Assembly: GCA_027559495.1 (NCBI GenBank)
Contig: JAMXSV010000023.1
Coordinates: 868,001 to 932,000, forward strand
DNA from: Aurifilum marmelostoma
Lineage: Eukaryota > Ascomycota > Sordariomycetes > Diaporthales > Cryphonectriaceae
DNA length: 64,000 nucleotides
Reading direction: 5' to 3'
Under the pieces are notes generated by a model. That model saw only the letters and a list, made by a program, of their open reading frames with translations. It ran no database searches and was not told the origin of the DNA. This document shows, one piece after another, positions 24,507 to 36,537 of the stretch; within the stretch, counting starts at the first letter, position 1; each line of letters begins with the position of its first letter. Position numbers and translations under genes: made by a program.

Positions 24507-27080
24507 ATGTCGCAAGATCAGCAGCCTGACCTTCTGGATAATGGACTTTTTCCTGATTTGCAATTCACCGTGGATGATTTGGAGGGTGTGGACTTTGACG
24601 CCGTACCTGACTCCGATGTCACTCCGTGGTTGAAAGATCTACTTGAAGCCCACACTCCTGTCGAGGCTATTGCACCTCTCGACGCTGGCCAGACGGCTGG
24701 CCAGCCGTCACCTACTCAGAACCAGGAACAGTCACGACGCAGTGGTTCTGTGATAACGCTCCGCCGTAGCTCGGGTGCTGGCTCGAACGAGTCTAGGCTT
24801 TCCATCACTGTGCAGGACAAGAATGGCAGAAAGAGTTCCAAGGAGATTCCCTGGGACCCGTCCTGGGATGACCTTCTCCAGGAGTTCCGCGCTGAAGCCC
24901 AAGCGGATCAACAGGCTCCCGTTCTGGAGCCGCAGCCACAGCCTCAAGAAGCTATCACCTCTGTAGCTGACTTGCCACCTGCCGCAGTCTCGACTCTGTC
25001 GGGTCTCCCCGAAAACCAGACTCTCCCACCTGGTGTGGATGCCCTGGCACCATCGTCTCTATCCGACATCCTCCAACCACCCCTCTCACCTGTTCCAGAT
25101 ACTTCTTCCCTGCCATCTCTATCAGAAATCCTTGAGCTCCCCGCACTGCCGTCCCTTGCACCGCCATCCACGCCTCCGCCCATGCATGGGGACCCTTTCC
25201 TATATCAGTCGACCCCGATCGTACCGCGCGCCCAGCAATATGGGCAGCCACCCGCTCCACAGGGCATAAATTTCACAAATGCCCACCTGACCTTTGCGGG
25301 GCAGAGTGTTCAGCAGCCTCAACCTCCAAGGGCAACTGCACCGGCCAGGCAAGGCCCCCAAAGGGCGATGGCAAGCGCAGATCCTCCGCCCAGGAGCCGA
25401 GTTCGTCGCTCAGACAACTCAGGTCGCCCACCGCTGCCACCAGATATCGCAGCCTTTATCAACCCGCAACACACTCCCCGAAATCATGGTCGCGTGCCAG
25501 ACAGGCGCGGGGTCAAGGATACGACAATCGCCAATGACTTCTACTACTCCATCAGTCATCTCCCTGCGCTCACTCTGCCGTACAGCGGGAAGATAGTTAC
25601 TTACAGCGGGGTCGAATTTGAGCCGAAGATGCGGTTTACCGCCAACGAATTCCTGGAGTATCTTGACTGTGCGACTCAGTGGCCTGACAACGCCCGTCGC
25701 CCTATCCTGCGCATCCAGATCCAGCCGGCCCAGTCCAACCACCGGTATATTCGAGGTGGCCAGAGCTTCAAGTGCCGCTTTCACGATTGCCCGGACAAGC
25801 GTGGGACAATTCTGAAAGGCCAGGTGCGCATCTGCATCCAGGAGTTTGACGATGAGCGCGGAGACTGGCTGAATCCTTACCACAACGCAGGTTACGCGCA
25901 TCTCTACTGCCTGGAGCATCAGCTCAACTTGATCGAGCTCTTCCGCAACCCTCGAGTGGTGATCATCCCTGAAGATCGCAAGTTTGAGCACGAGCCGCCT
26001 GCGACCATGAACCCGAGGACCAACAACCCGATGGCGCTGAATGACCTGGAGAAGGGTGTTGTGGAGGCCTGGGTCGAGGAAATTGGGGCCAGATGGGATG
26101 CCTTCACGGCGAGACATCCGGATGTCGCGACGCGCCCGCCTTTTCTGCTCGAGGACAAAGACTACTTGTTCCACCGGCTCACAGCGGCCCATCTCGAGAA
26201 CCCCTCTACAAAAATTATTCAGCGGAAGAGGAAAATCAAGGCTGGCGGTAAGTTGACCAACCACCTTGACCAGTTCGTGGGTGATGTCAGCAAGCAGGTC
26301 GAGACACACAAGCGAATGCGGGCCCAGAGAGAGCAGGGGCAGAATGCACCGGCTGCGGTGCCTGAGCTCGATACTGCCCCCGAGCCCCCCCGCAAGAGAC
26401 TCCGTAGACATGGTATCTCACAGACTCACCCTGTGCAGGACCAGCCGCCGTCCGCAGCACTGCCTGCAGGGCCGTCAGAACTCCCTGACGACGGCTATGC
26501 TGACGACTATACTCCAGGCCAGGACAATCACTTACCTCAGCACGGTCCTTGCCTGTCTCAGCAAGACAGCTATGTGCTGCAGCAGAATACTTATCTGCCT
26601 CAGCTAGACGATTACACGCTGCAGCAGGATAATTACGTGCCGGTAGGTCCCTACCAAGACTATCCTCTAGATCCTTTGCTTGAAGGTGAGCTGCCCATGC
26701 CGTTCTTGTTCGCCGCAGATGAACCTGTTGGCCCTGTCGAGCCTTTTATTCCTGTAGAGCCTCAATTGTGGCATGATGCACAGGTGAGTACTCCTCGCGC
26801 TGGTAGTCATCCCGGCAGGCGGAGCACGCGCACCTCGCCACGAACACGGGCCGCGAGCCCCGGACCGCGGACAGAGCAAGCTGGTGTTCGAAAGTCTCCC
26901 AGGCGCCGGTCGCCCAGATTCCAGGCTGAGAAGGCCGCAGACAAGAAACCCCCGACTCCTCCAAGAAGTCCTACTGCCGATGCTGGCCAGAGCGCTTCCA
27001 GACGAACCTCTGCAGGGTCGAGCGACAGTCTGGAGGCTCGACTTCTTGCGGCCCTTGAGAAGGATGCTGCTGCTGATTGA
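24507..27080 (+). CDS. large uncharacterised fungal protein with a conserved-looking central domain
   Basis: A single open exon of 857 aa that I cannot assign to a named family. Residues 1-330 are acidic then Pro/Ser/Gln-rich and look disordered. A folded block spans about 340-620. It starts TTIANDFYYSISHLPALTLPY and contains possible Cys/His ligands (KCRFHDCPDKR, then HLYCLEHQLNL), followed by a helical part (LEKGVVEAWVEEIGARWDAF). About residues 670-720 hold Tyr/Gln repeats (QQDSYVLQ, QNTYLPQL, LDDYTLQQ, QDNYVP). The tail is basic SPRR-rich (RRSTRTSPRTRAASP, RKSPRRRSPRF), which suggests a nuclear location. The layout resembles a regulator with disordered flanks. A GTGAGT at 26784 could be a splice donor, but the frame stays open through it. 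Confidence 0.75.
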   Translation: MSQDQQPDLLDNGLFPDLQFTVDDLEGVDFDAVPDSDVTPWLKDLLEAHTPVEAIAPLDAGQTAGQPSPTQNQEQSRRSGSVITLRRSSGAGSNESRLSITVQDKNGRKSSKEIPWDPSWDDLLQEFRAEAQADQQAPVLEPQPQPQEAITSVADLPPAAVSTLSGLPENQTLPPGVDALAPSSLSDILQPPLSPVPDTSSLPSLSEILELPALPSLAPPSTPPPMHGDPFLYQSTPIVPRAQQYGQPPAPQGINFTNAHLTFAGQSVQQPQPPRATAPARQGPQRAMASADPPPRSRVRRSDNSGRPPLPPDIAAFINPQHTPRNHGRVPDRRGVKDTTIANDFYYSISHLPALTLPYSGKIVTYSGVEFEPKMRFTANEFLEYLDCATQWPDNARRPILRIQIQPAQSNHRYIRGGQSFKCRFHDCPDKRGTILKGQVRICIQEFDDERGDWLNPYHNAGYAHLYCLEHQLNLIELFRNPRVVIIPEDRKFEHEPPATMNPRTNNPMALNDLEKGVVEAWVEEIGARWDAFTARHPDVATRPPFLLEDKDYLFHRLTAAHLENPSTKIIQRKRKIKAGGKLTNHLDQFVGDVSKQVETHKRMRAQREQGQNAPAAVPELDTAPEPPRKRLRRHGISQTHPVQDQPPSAALPAGPSELPDDGYADDYTPGQDNHLPQHGPCLSQQDSYVLQQNTYLPQLDDYTLQQDNYVPVGPYQDYPLDPLLEGELPMPFLFAADEPVGPVEPFIPVEPQLWHDAQVSTPRAGSHPGRRSTRTSPRTRAASPGPRTEQAGVRKSPRRRSPRFQAEKAADKKPPTPPRSPTADAGQSASRRTSAGSSDSLEARLLAALEKDAAAD

Positions 27081-30000
27081 GTGACCTTGACCTACAGGTC
27101 AGATCGGCCCTTCCACGTCTCCTATTTGTCATTATTGCTCATGTACCAGTGTACATAAGCCTTGTCCTTTGTTTTCATGTATCAAAAGATAGAGTATTGT
27201 TTCTGGTCTTTTTTTCCCCCTCTTCTTTTCCTTTCTTGTTGTCTTGCCTGGCGTACGGTCAAACATGGTCCGGACTGTAAAATGGTCTGGTAAAAAAGCG
27301 ATGAACTCTTCTTTTTTACTTATTTGGTGACGATTAATCTAATGATAATGACGAGTCCATCATTCGTGCAATGACATCTATCAAGATGAAGGTAAGTAAT
27401 CATAGTCCCAGTGTCTCTTTGTGCGCATGGTGAATGAGTGCCGCCTTGATCAATCAACCAATCGATCGGGCCACGTCTCGGCGGTGCCGACCAAAAGTTG
27501 CTTCTTGTGGTGCCAATATTGATATCCCTTTGGCTCTTGAGACGTACATAGCCGGCACAGCCGACGAAGAGGGCGACTGGCCACTTGCCTTGATCCAACA
27601 CGTGTGCATGCAGCATGTTAGTGTACTCTTGTGATGCTATTCGATATTTGGCTGTGTAATCGTATATGAGCGCGCAGACGTGCCAGGATTCAAAGGTCAA
27701 AGCAGGCACCTGTTGGGCAATACCAAGTAGAAGTTTAAAAAAAAAGAAGGAACATCTTTCGTATGCATGTCAGACGGGATGGATCAACATGTCTCTGCTG
27801 ATGGCGCGCGCCCTCGAGGGACAAGAAAGAGATCGGGATGGGAAGCACCAGACGTCACCAGGGCGCCAGCCAGGATGATCCCACCAGCAACCTGCTTGCA
27901 GTGCAGTAGCCCCACCACCAAGTATTGGTCGAATCCTACACACCACCCAACAGGCGCTACCGCCTTCCGCTGGGCTACACACGCGCGCACCGGCGAGTCC
28001 GAGGTGCCAAAATCCGCCCCTGGCCCTGCGGGTGTTCATGCGTGTTGAGGGGCGATCCAACAACGGGCTTGTTGGAGTAGACCTGAGTACAAAGCACATA
28101 GTGCACTATAGTTACATTGTAGCAAACTTCCCTGCGGAGGATGCAGATAGTTTCTTGCTGTTGCAGCCAACATGAAAACGAGATCAACAAGTGGATTAAC
28201 AGAAGGGGAGAGGAGGGGGGGGAGGTTCTCTTTGCTATGGGTCCAGCGTAATAAGGTTCATAAGCCCAGAAGCAGAAAAGGCACCCGCTGCAGGTAGTAT
28301 CATCAGAGAATCCATTTATCATCTCCTCCTACTTCAGATCTGAAGGGTCCAAGGAGACCCTCTTTTTATTTTAACCTTTCTCAATTCCCTCTCCCTCCTG
28401 CTCTCTGCACTCGCGACCGAACACACGGACAGTTTGTCTCTTAATTCAACGGCAACCATTGCCACACACCCCACCCTCCTGAACATTCCCGCGCGTGTAT
28501 GTGTGTGTGTGGGTGTGTCACTTGAGGGCTGGACGTCACCCGCCCGCATGCGGCAGGTCCGTCAAACTTCTGGCCCGAATCTCGGACCGCCGCGCCTCTG
28601 TCTCGTGTGGCAGAAGAAAGCAGGAGAGAGACAATTCACCCAATTGGACATGATAGACGGCGACAGCATCCGTACAAAGGGAAGAGGACAGTCCTTCTTC
28701 CGATCACGAGAACTCGCTATTGTTTCTTTATCTCTTTCCCTCGGGTAGCCACAGAACGCCACGTGCAAGCTGAATCTTTTTCCAAGTCCGAGGCCTTTTT
28801 TTTTCTTTTTCTTTTTTGTTTCTTCTCCATCATTCACCACAAACCAACAAAAAGGCCACATCAAAGACAAAAAGAAAACACCAAAAAGCCTCGACATTTC
28901 AGCCATGTGGTCGCGGGAATGCCGTGAGCAATCAGACTTGGGACTATTCCGCCACAAGGGTATCTGAGACAGGGCATTCGAGATCTCGAGACATCTGCCA
29001 ATATAACAAGGAAGGACAGGAGCAACTCCGCGGATTTGTAGTGTGGAAAGTAAGGGGAATAATTGGCTGTAGGGACTTCAGACAAGGTCTCGACATCCGA
29101 CATTTGATTAGGGCCGGCTGGCTGTGTACGAAGCCCTCCCATCCTCGCCAGCCTGTTCCCTCAATCAGACACTTCGTGCTGGATGTTGTCTGTCCTGTGG
29201 CAACGGGCCCAAAGCACAGAAGAAAAAAGAACACAAGATACCTTGGTATTGCCGACCTGCTGAGGAGTCTAGACTTGGAATCTTTGAAGGTCGTGCTGCC
29301 GCTGTTGGTCTCTTTCTTCCTCTTTCTCTCTCCCCTCGGAAGGGACAGACAGAGCAGAGAAGGGAAAGGGAACTCAAGGGAGGGAATCCCCGGGAAGCAT
29401 CTTGGGAAGAGGGAGGCTAGACTCAGAGGCGGCATTATCAGCGCTAGCATCATTCCCGGCCTTTGCCTGGCGTGGATTTTTTCGATTTTTCTGTCTTTCT
29501 CTGGAGTATTTTTTCTCTTCTTGTTTTGTTTATTCATTTGTCTTCAACTTTTCTTGATACAAGAGGCGCGATATTGCACATTGTTGGTGGTGTACAGTGT
29601 ATAAGTGGCCTCGAAGTTGGTGTGTGGTTTTCCGAGTCTGTTTCTCCAACGATTTTCGAATGAGAGGAAGGAACTTGGCACCACGCGCGCATCACTTCTT
29701 CCCTCTCGTCATCCTCGCCCGCCCTAATCACCCTTTCCTTCCCTTCCAAGATTTACGACAATACTCTTCCCCTTCCAGATTCTGACGATCTGTCACATCT
29801 CTCTTCTCACTCATTTTCCACCCGTCCTCCGTATCTACGGCATTCTCCACTCCGTCTCAATCTAATCAAGATTACGGTCGCGCATTCTCGCCAGACAACG
29901 GTCGACACACGCCAGATACGGCCCAGAGTACACAGCCCAGCATCTCAGGTCGTCAGATTACGTCCTGAACAGCCAATCCGCAGTGCAGTATTACAGCATA

Positions 30001-30441
30001 CACGCAGATTAGAGCCGCAGCTGGGTCTCACAGAAGCGGACTCGTGCGTCTCGACGGGGTCGATCAGGCGAAGGTAGCAGCAGCAGCAGCAGCCAAGTGG
30101 GGCACACCCGTGCATACCTGACACTCTCTCAACCACCCACCAGCATCACCCCCAGCAGCTCTGTCAGGGCCTATTAGTGGTCCCAGGCCTAATAGAACAG
30201 GATCCCCAGAATTCAGCCCCCTGCCCTTCGAAGGCAAACAGGACAAAACGAATCACCCACAGTCAAAACTACACCTACCCGTCGGCCCGCCCACACACAC
30301 TCACAAAAGCACACTATTTGAGATCGACCCTCGCATGCGTGCATGCGCCTCTCCATTGGCTTCTATAAGGACGAGGCCCGTCGCCCTCACCTGCCACGGC
30401 GTGTCGTAGCTGCTGCCGCGAACCGAAGGGCGCCTGTGGTG
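27081..30441. promoter_or_regulatory. long pyrimidine-rich leader and promoter region of the phosphodiesterase gene
   Basis: About 3.3 kb with no credible gene. It is full of CT-rich, T-rich and A-rich tracts (for example 28797-28830 and 29463-29540) and a GT microsatellite at about 28497-28518. Such sequence is typical of very long fungal 5' leaders with upstream AUGs. The open frames here (for example 28816-29604) are low complexity and not supported. Confidence 0.4.
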
Positions 30442-33400
30442 ATGATGGCAGGCGAGTCGAGAGCAGGGCCGGCCGTCGCCGATGACGGGTCGACAGGCTC
30501 GTTGCATGCACCTATACGTGCAACACCCGCAGCTGCAGCAGCATCGTCATCATCTGCATCTACTGCCGCCAAAGCACCTAACGCTGCGCTGCAGATCATT
30601 ATACTGGTCAGTCATAATGCCCTTCTCCCTTCTCTTCCGTGCTTCTGGTTTGGTTCCCTTTTTTTGTTTTCTTTTTCTTTCATTCTTTGTTTTTCCCTCC
30701 TTGCACTTCGGACCTCATTCCCACAATATTGTTTTTCGTTTCTGTCCCAACACTCCAACCCTGCATGAGGTGGCCTTGATACTTTTCCTGAAAAGCGAAA
30801 TCGAAGCGCACACCAATTTGGTCGGCTCTATTCAGGCGGTAGGGTTAAGACCAACAATACACGCTTCGATGCATTTTCTAGAAGGTTTCCCTGGCCCCAG
30901 CTTTCGACGTCTCACCCCCCCCCCCCTCTACTTCTTTCTCTCTCCCCACTCTCTCTCACAAATCTTGCCCTAGCATATTAGGGTGGGATTGGGAGTCTGG
31001 TCTCGGCCGCCTGCTTGGCTAGTGCTCTCTCTCAGAACACTTGTCATCTACGTCTTTCATCTTCCCAGGTTCAACTCTGCCCAATCAATGACTTGCAGTT
31101 TTTGGACCGCTTTCTATCGAGTCCAGCGGCGGCGGCGACCAAGCCCCTCCTTTTGAGAGAAGTCTTCCGCTTCCGTTTTTATGAACAGTAATGGCTTCGG
31201 TCGCCCCATGATGGATCCTCCTGGAAGAAACAAAGGCATGATGGTTCCACAGGCTTGCATGCAGGCTGCATGTACATCCAAGACCTGCGTTCAAAGGACA
31301 AAAGCCCAGACCACACAGATCCCAGGGACTTATTTGGTCAGATGTGGATCACCATAGCTTTCTCAGTCGCTGTCTCTTTCTTTCTCTTTCTGTGCGTGTG
31401 TCTCTGAGAAGACCCTTTTATCCCGCCAGACGCCTTGGCCAGCAGCCCATGCGCAGACCAAGCAGGCCCACTCTCTCTCTCTTCCGAGATCCGTCACCAG
31501 ATCGGAACTCCACAATTTCAGCCTCATTCGATGTCGTCAAAGACGCAGACTGCTCACTCTAAGTGGAGAGTTTGTGACGGTCAAAGTTGACCAGTCACTA
31601 TCCCATCAAAGACATGTTCCGGGGGAGTGTGTGTGTGCGCGCGCGCACCCGAGAGAAAGGAGACGAGAGGGGCCAAAGCGACCGGGGCAAGAGCTGGATC
31701 GCCCAGCCACACCAAGTCACTACTCTTTTGTCCATGTTACCGATACATTGGCGTCCATCCATCAACGGTGCCACACTAGCACAATCGTGGTTGCGCACAT
31801 ACTGGGTCACGCGCTGACACGTCACACAACAGGGCTCGCAAGGAGGACCGCTGGAGTCGAACTGCACTGCATTTCTTGTGCGGTCCCTGGCGTCAGGTTG
31901 GAGAAAGGGATCCCTGATGGCTGTCGACGCTGGTGTGCACCTAGGCGCCATCACCCAGATCCTCAAAGAGACACAACCACCCGACCTTGGGAAGACTGAG
32001 GAGTTTGCGCTGCCATATGTGTTACAGACTGGTCCTTTTGCCGGTTTGAAGGTGCACTCCGCCTCGGCGAAAACGAACGCGGCGAGGATACAAGGCGATT
32101 TGATAGACACGTATCTCATCACACATCCTCACCTCGACCACATATCCGGATTCGTCATCAACACAGCAGGGCTCGCGGGCCCGCGGCGCAAGAAGCTTGC
32201 CGGGCTGCCTGCAACAATACAGGCCCTGAAGACGCATATATTCAACAATGTGATATGGCCGAACCTGTCAGATGAAGACCACGGCGCCGGCCTGTTTACC
32301 TACTTGCGGCTTAACGAGGGCGGGTCACCAGCGATGGGCAACGTCGACGGCTACCTAGAATTTAATGAAGGCCTGGCGGTCAAGACATGGAGCGTGAGCC
32401 ACGGTCATCTCATAGAACGCCAGCCGCACCGCGGTAGCGGTAGCAACACGCGCTACGGGAGCCTGGATGCATCGTCGGGACCTCTGGCCTTCAGCACGGG
32501 GATGCTCAGCCCGAGGTCGATAGCACACCACACCTCCAGCCCGGGGCTCGCCAGCTATTTCCAGCAGCACCAGCTGAGCCTCGCCCACGAGCGCGCCCAG
32601 TCCATCCTCCCAGGGTCTGGGGCCGCATCAGGAGGGCGCGGACCGCCCGGGCTGAGCCTGAGCGGCGGGCACAGTCCGACAGAGATTCCGTGCGTGTATG
32701 ACAGCAGCTCTTTCTTTATACGCGATGTGGAGACTGGTGCCGAGGTCTTGATCTTTGGCGACGTCGAGGCCGACAGCATATCAATGCACCCCCGAAACCT
32801 GCTCATCTGGCAGGAAGCCGCACCCAAGATCGCCGCGGGCAAGCTGAAAGCCATCCTCATCGAGTGCAGCTACGACGACAGCCGGCCCGCTGATAGGCTG
32901 TTTGGTCACCTGACGCCCTCCTTTCTGATCCAGGAGATGGTCACTCTCGCTGAGGAGGTCAAGGCCTTCAAGGCGCGACAGGCCATGGAGCCTAAGGAGG
33001 CCGATGATCACCGGCGCGGAGGCAAGCGCAAGCGCGACATGATGGACGATCTGACCATTGCGGGTCGGCGGAGGGCGACGAGGGCAGTAACGCGTGACTG
33101 GGGCAACATGAGCACCACTAGCGAGGAGCCCATCAGCCCCCGGACTATCAAAGCCTCCTGGCTGGGCGATCAGCCGGTGCACGGGCGGGTGAAGGCCAAG
33201 ACGGCGTCTGAGTCGCCCCCGCCCTCATCGTCGCCCGCGGTCCAGCTCTCCGTGGGGAGCCTGGCGAGGCACCACACGACGACCTCGAGTCCAAGCCCCG
33301 GGCCGACCTCAGCGTCACAGGCACCCCCTCGTCCCGTCCCAGCGACCCAAGATAGTCTTCCACATCTGTCGGGCGTCAAAGTTGTAATTATACATATGAA

Positions 33401-33533
33401 GGACACGCTAGACGATGAACCCCCGATAGGAGAGACGATCCTTGAGGAGTTGAGAGAGCATGAGTCCTTTATGGACCCGCCGCTGGGGTGTGAGTGGGTG
33501 ATCTCGGAAAGTGGGCAGAGCCTACTGCTGTGA
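30442..33533 (+). CDS. PDE1: class II 3',5'-cyclic-nucleotide phosphodiesterase
   Basis: Two exons (30442-30606 and 31833-33533) give 621 aa from the MMAGES start. An in-frame ATG at 30343 would add 33 residues. Exon 1 ends ALQIIIL and exon 2 begins GSQGGPLESNCTAFLVRS, which together form the class II PDE entry strand and loop. The signature THPHLDHISG near residue 150 supplies the metal ligands of the metallo-beta-lactamase-like fold. VSHGH, then FIRDVETGAEVLIFGDVEAD and IECSYDD, complete the active-site set. A Ser/Pro/Arg-rich insert (about 375-530) splits the C-terminal part before VVIIHMKD. It hydrolyses cAMP and so damps PKA signalling. The connecting intron is about 1.2 kb, very long for this class of fungus, but the phase and the conserved junction agree. 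The 5' end is the least certain part. Confidence 0.88.
30607..31832 (+). other. unusually long intron in the phosphodiesterase gene
   Basis: A 1226 bp intron from GTCAGT at 30607 to AACAG at 31832, inferred from the conserved protein junction IIIL/GSQGGP. It holds C and CT tracts (about 30918-30960) and an alternating GT/GC tract at 31627-31647. Confidence 0.7.
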
Positions 33534-34318
33534 TCTCCTTTATTATTCTGCCCCTTTTCCAACCACAAGAAGCCATCATCCATACAGACAGCTTCGACGT
33601 TCTAGTCACTAGTCTTGGGAAGCAGGTAAAATTCTTCTGTTTGTTGTTATTGGTTTTGGCGTATAAAGGCCGTTGTGGTACATGAGACGACGGATGTACT
33701 GGCAGCGTACGCGGGCAGGAGAAGAAGCAATACTGTATTTCATGTAGCTGTAGGCGTCTTGTAGTGTATTGTTCCGTGTAAGTAATTAATATATAGAGAG
33801 ATATATACCATGGGAGGTGAGGGAGGAGCTGTAAAGACATGCTCTTCTTTCCAATGCATATTATCTGATGGGTAGATATATATTTTTTAGACCGTTAGAG
33901 CAAATGGGTTGACATGGAACTAGTCAGGAACTGTACTCATCAATATATAGTATGTGTTCATGATTTACCGTGCTGTCTACCTGTGGGGGTATACAGTACT
34001 GTGGTACCATAGCTGATCCCAGGCAGGTGGGCAGGTGGGGTGGGGGAGATGGTGGGGTAGATACTTACACAGTACCGCACTACTGAGCTGTTAGTGAGGG
34101 GTTGGGTTCATTAATCTTACTAGTCATAGACAGGGGAGTCATAGTGCATGACCTCACTGGAATTGAGCTTCCTGATAGAGGGGCTCTGGATTTCAAATGC
34201 ACTCTGCGCCTCATCAACCAAGCCGGCCAGTCGATAGGTTATAAACAGTAATGCTCTTAGTCAAGACACCTCTCCCTCTCCATCTCCCTACTACAAGCAC
34301 CATCGCGCTCAGTTCTTG
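33534..34318. other. intergenic
   Basis: 3' flank of the phosphodiesterase gene and promoter of the flavin-reductase-like gene. The part near 33780-33900 is AT-rich. No gene is seen. Confidence 0.4.
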
Positions 34319-35416
34319 ATGCTCTCACGACAATTGGTGCCAAGACCCTCCCTCAACCTCCTAGAAAGGTCCCTCCGCCCTTTCTGCCGCCCCTCCTTGT
34401 CCACCTCCACCTTCACCTCTCGACCCTTCTACACGACCACCGCCGTCCTCAAGATGAAAGAGTCCGAGATCAAGCGCAACCCGCACCCCGACTTCAAGGG
34501 CGTCGAAGCCTCCCGCCCTCCCTGGGACCGCGACGCTACCTTCAAGTACACTCAGACGCCCGCCCCCTCATGGGCATTCGGCAGCGGCGCCAACGATCTC
34601 GAGACCGGAACAACGAAGACGAAGCACGTCACCATCGACCCGTACGCCGAGGGCCGCGCGCCCGTACACAACTACAAGCTCCTGATCAGCGCCGTGGTGC
34701 CCCGTCCCATCGCCTTCGTGTCGACCGTCTCGGCCGACGGGTCAACCACCAATCTTGCGCCCTTTTCGTACTTCCAGGTCATCAACCACGACCCGCCGCT
34801 GTTCATCATCGGGTTTGCCAGCTCGCTGGGCCGCGCCGAGCAGGCCAAGCACACCCTCCACAACCTCAACGCCACGGGCGAGTGCACCATCAACATCATC
34901 TCGGAGCACTACATCGAGGCCGCCAACAGCACGAGCGTGGATGCGCCGTACGGGGCCAGCGAGTGGGCGGTCAGCGGGCTCACGCCCGGCTATGACTGCG
35001 AGACGGTAAAGCCTGCGCGGGTGAAGGAGGCGGTCTTCAGCATCGAGGCCAAGCTAGAGAGCGTGAGGGAGTTTGAGAGCCGGAGCAGGCCTGGGGAGAT
35101 GAGCGGGACCATGGCCGTGCTGGAGGGGACGCGGTTCTGGGTGAGAGAGGATGCTATTAATGAGGAGAGGAATATCATTGACCCTGCGGTATGTTGTTGT
35201 CTCGCTGTGGCTGTTGCCGACAAGACATGGAATTCTTGAACACGCTTGTGGCTGACGACGTGCTATTTCATCTTCAAACAGGTCCTCCGGCCCATGAGCA
35301 GATTGGGCGGCATCACTTACGGCCGCACCGTCGAGGGCATTGAGTTGCCCCGCCCGGTTTTTGAGAAGGATGTGGGCGGGATGGAAGCCTACAAGAAGCT
35401 CGAGGTTGAGAGCTAA
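34319..35416 (+). CDS. flavin-reductase-like FMN-binding split-barrel protein, probably mitochondrial
   Basis: Two exons (34319-35188 and 35282-35416) give 334 aa. The N-terminal 45 residues are rich in Arg, Ser and Leu without acidic residues (MLSRQLVPRPSLNLLERSL), which suggests mitochondrial import. The domain begins KLLISAVVPRPIAFVSTVSADGSTTNLAPFSYFQVINHDPP in short form: VPRPIAFVSTV, NLAPFSYF and GECTINIISEHYIEAAN are the FMN-binding landmarks. Relatives use FMN and NAD(P)H, and some serve as the reductase partner of an oxygenase. No oxygenase lies next to it. The last exon (LRPMSRLGGITYGRTVEG) completes the family's C-terminus and confirms the intron. Confidence 0.88.
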
Positions 35417-36537
35417 GGTAAACACGTGAAGGGGGCGGATGGCAAGATATGAGCTGCGATATACAGCCATCTGAACCTTGATTTCGGACCATATAATATA
35501 GATCAAAAGGTTATAGAAGGGTGGTAGACATTCGAGAAGCCTTTGTGCTTTGGAGATGGGGCAGGGTATATAAACATTCAAGCACGGTATGAAGAGCGTC
35601 TCGGCTTTCAAGATTTCTCTGATGTGTCACTACTACGAGCCCAAATCGTCCCAGAGATACTGGGAAGAGCTTGTTCCTTGTTTTCTCTCTTTACCATCCC
35701 AGTTTATTTTCTTTATTTTCTTCTCTCCACTTAAGTAAAGGGCGAGAGGGGCTTGCCGCATGCAATGTCATTCACATCTTCCGGTTCAGGGACATACTTA
35801 TCAAAAGAACACTCAAGTACATAGCGGTGGATTAGACGAGGGTTTCAATCCCGGGTGGGGGGTTGGCAGCCCTGCGCGTGGACAGATAGAGGTGGATCCA
35901 TGCGCGGGTCAGTTTGGAGATCCCACAGAAAAGATGCCTATCATGAAGAATCCTCGGCCCAGTAATATCTTTCTAGATGTACAACACCTCGATGGAACCG
36001 ACCTCGTACTCGATCTCTCCGCCTCGTCTCCCTTCTCAGGAAGAAGAACATATTCCGCGACTTGTCACCTTGTCATAGTACATAGAGTCGTGTGCTACTG
36101 TTCTTGCCACTAAGTACTTGTACCGGCCTCGAATTCCATAGAGCTCTGACCGTAGTGTGGTACCACAACCTAGCGGCAATCCCCCTCACCCCTCGTCAAA
36201 AGGTCCTGTCAGCTGCAGCACGCTAAATAGCTATATGATGATCACTTGCATCCGGTCCGGGGAGTACTGCGTCAGATCTTGATAAGCTGCCATAACTGCA
36301 ACGACATGGGCGGCTTATCTTCGGTATAGGACTCGGGATATAAAGGCATCGAACAGCCAGGGCCCCTTCACCACAACCATCCTGTCTCCGGTTGTCTGCT
36401 CGAAGTAGCTCGACTACACTCTTTCGATAAATGCCTGGCATTTCATGTGACGCACAGCAGGAATCTCGGTAACAAGAACACACAAAGAAAGAAAAAAAAA
36501 GAAGCTCCAGTATCCGACTTGTGATACTGCAGTCACC
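35417..36537. other. intergenic upstream of the MFS gene
   Basis: About 1.1 kb. It ends in an A-rich leader (36481-36501) just before the MFS start. No gene is seen. Confidence 0.4.

Noticed and set aside
27924..27936. GGTCGAATCC resembling a tRNA B box
   Set aside because: It lacks one base of the consensus, and no acceptor stem or A box lies at the right distance.
28816..29604. A 262-aa plus-strand frame upstream of the phosphodiesterase
   Set aside because: Its low-complexity Lys, Arg and Phe runs come from A- and T-rich tracts, with no motif and no clear splice context.
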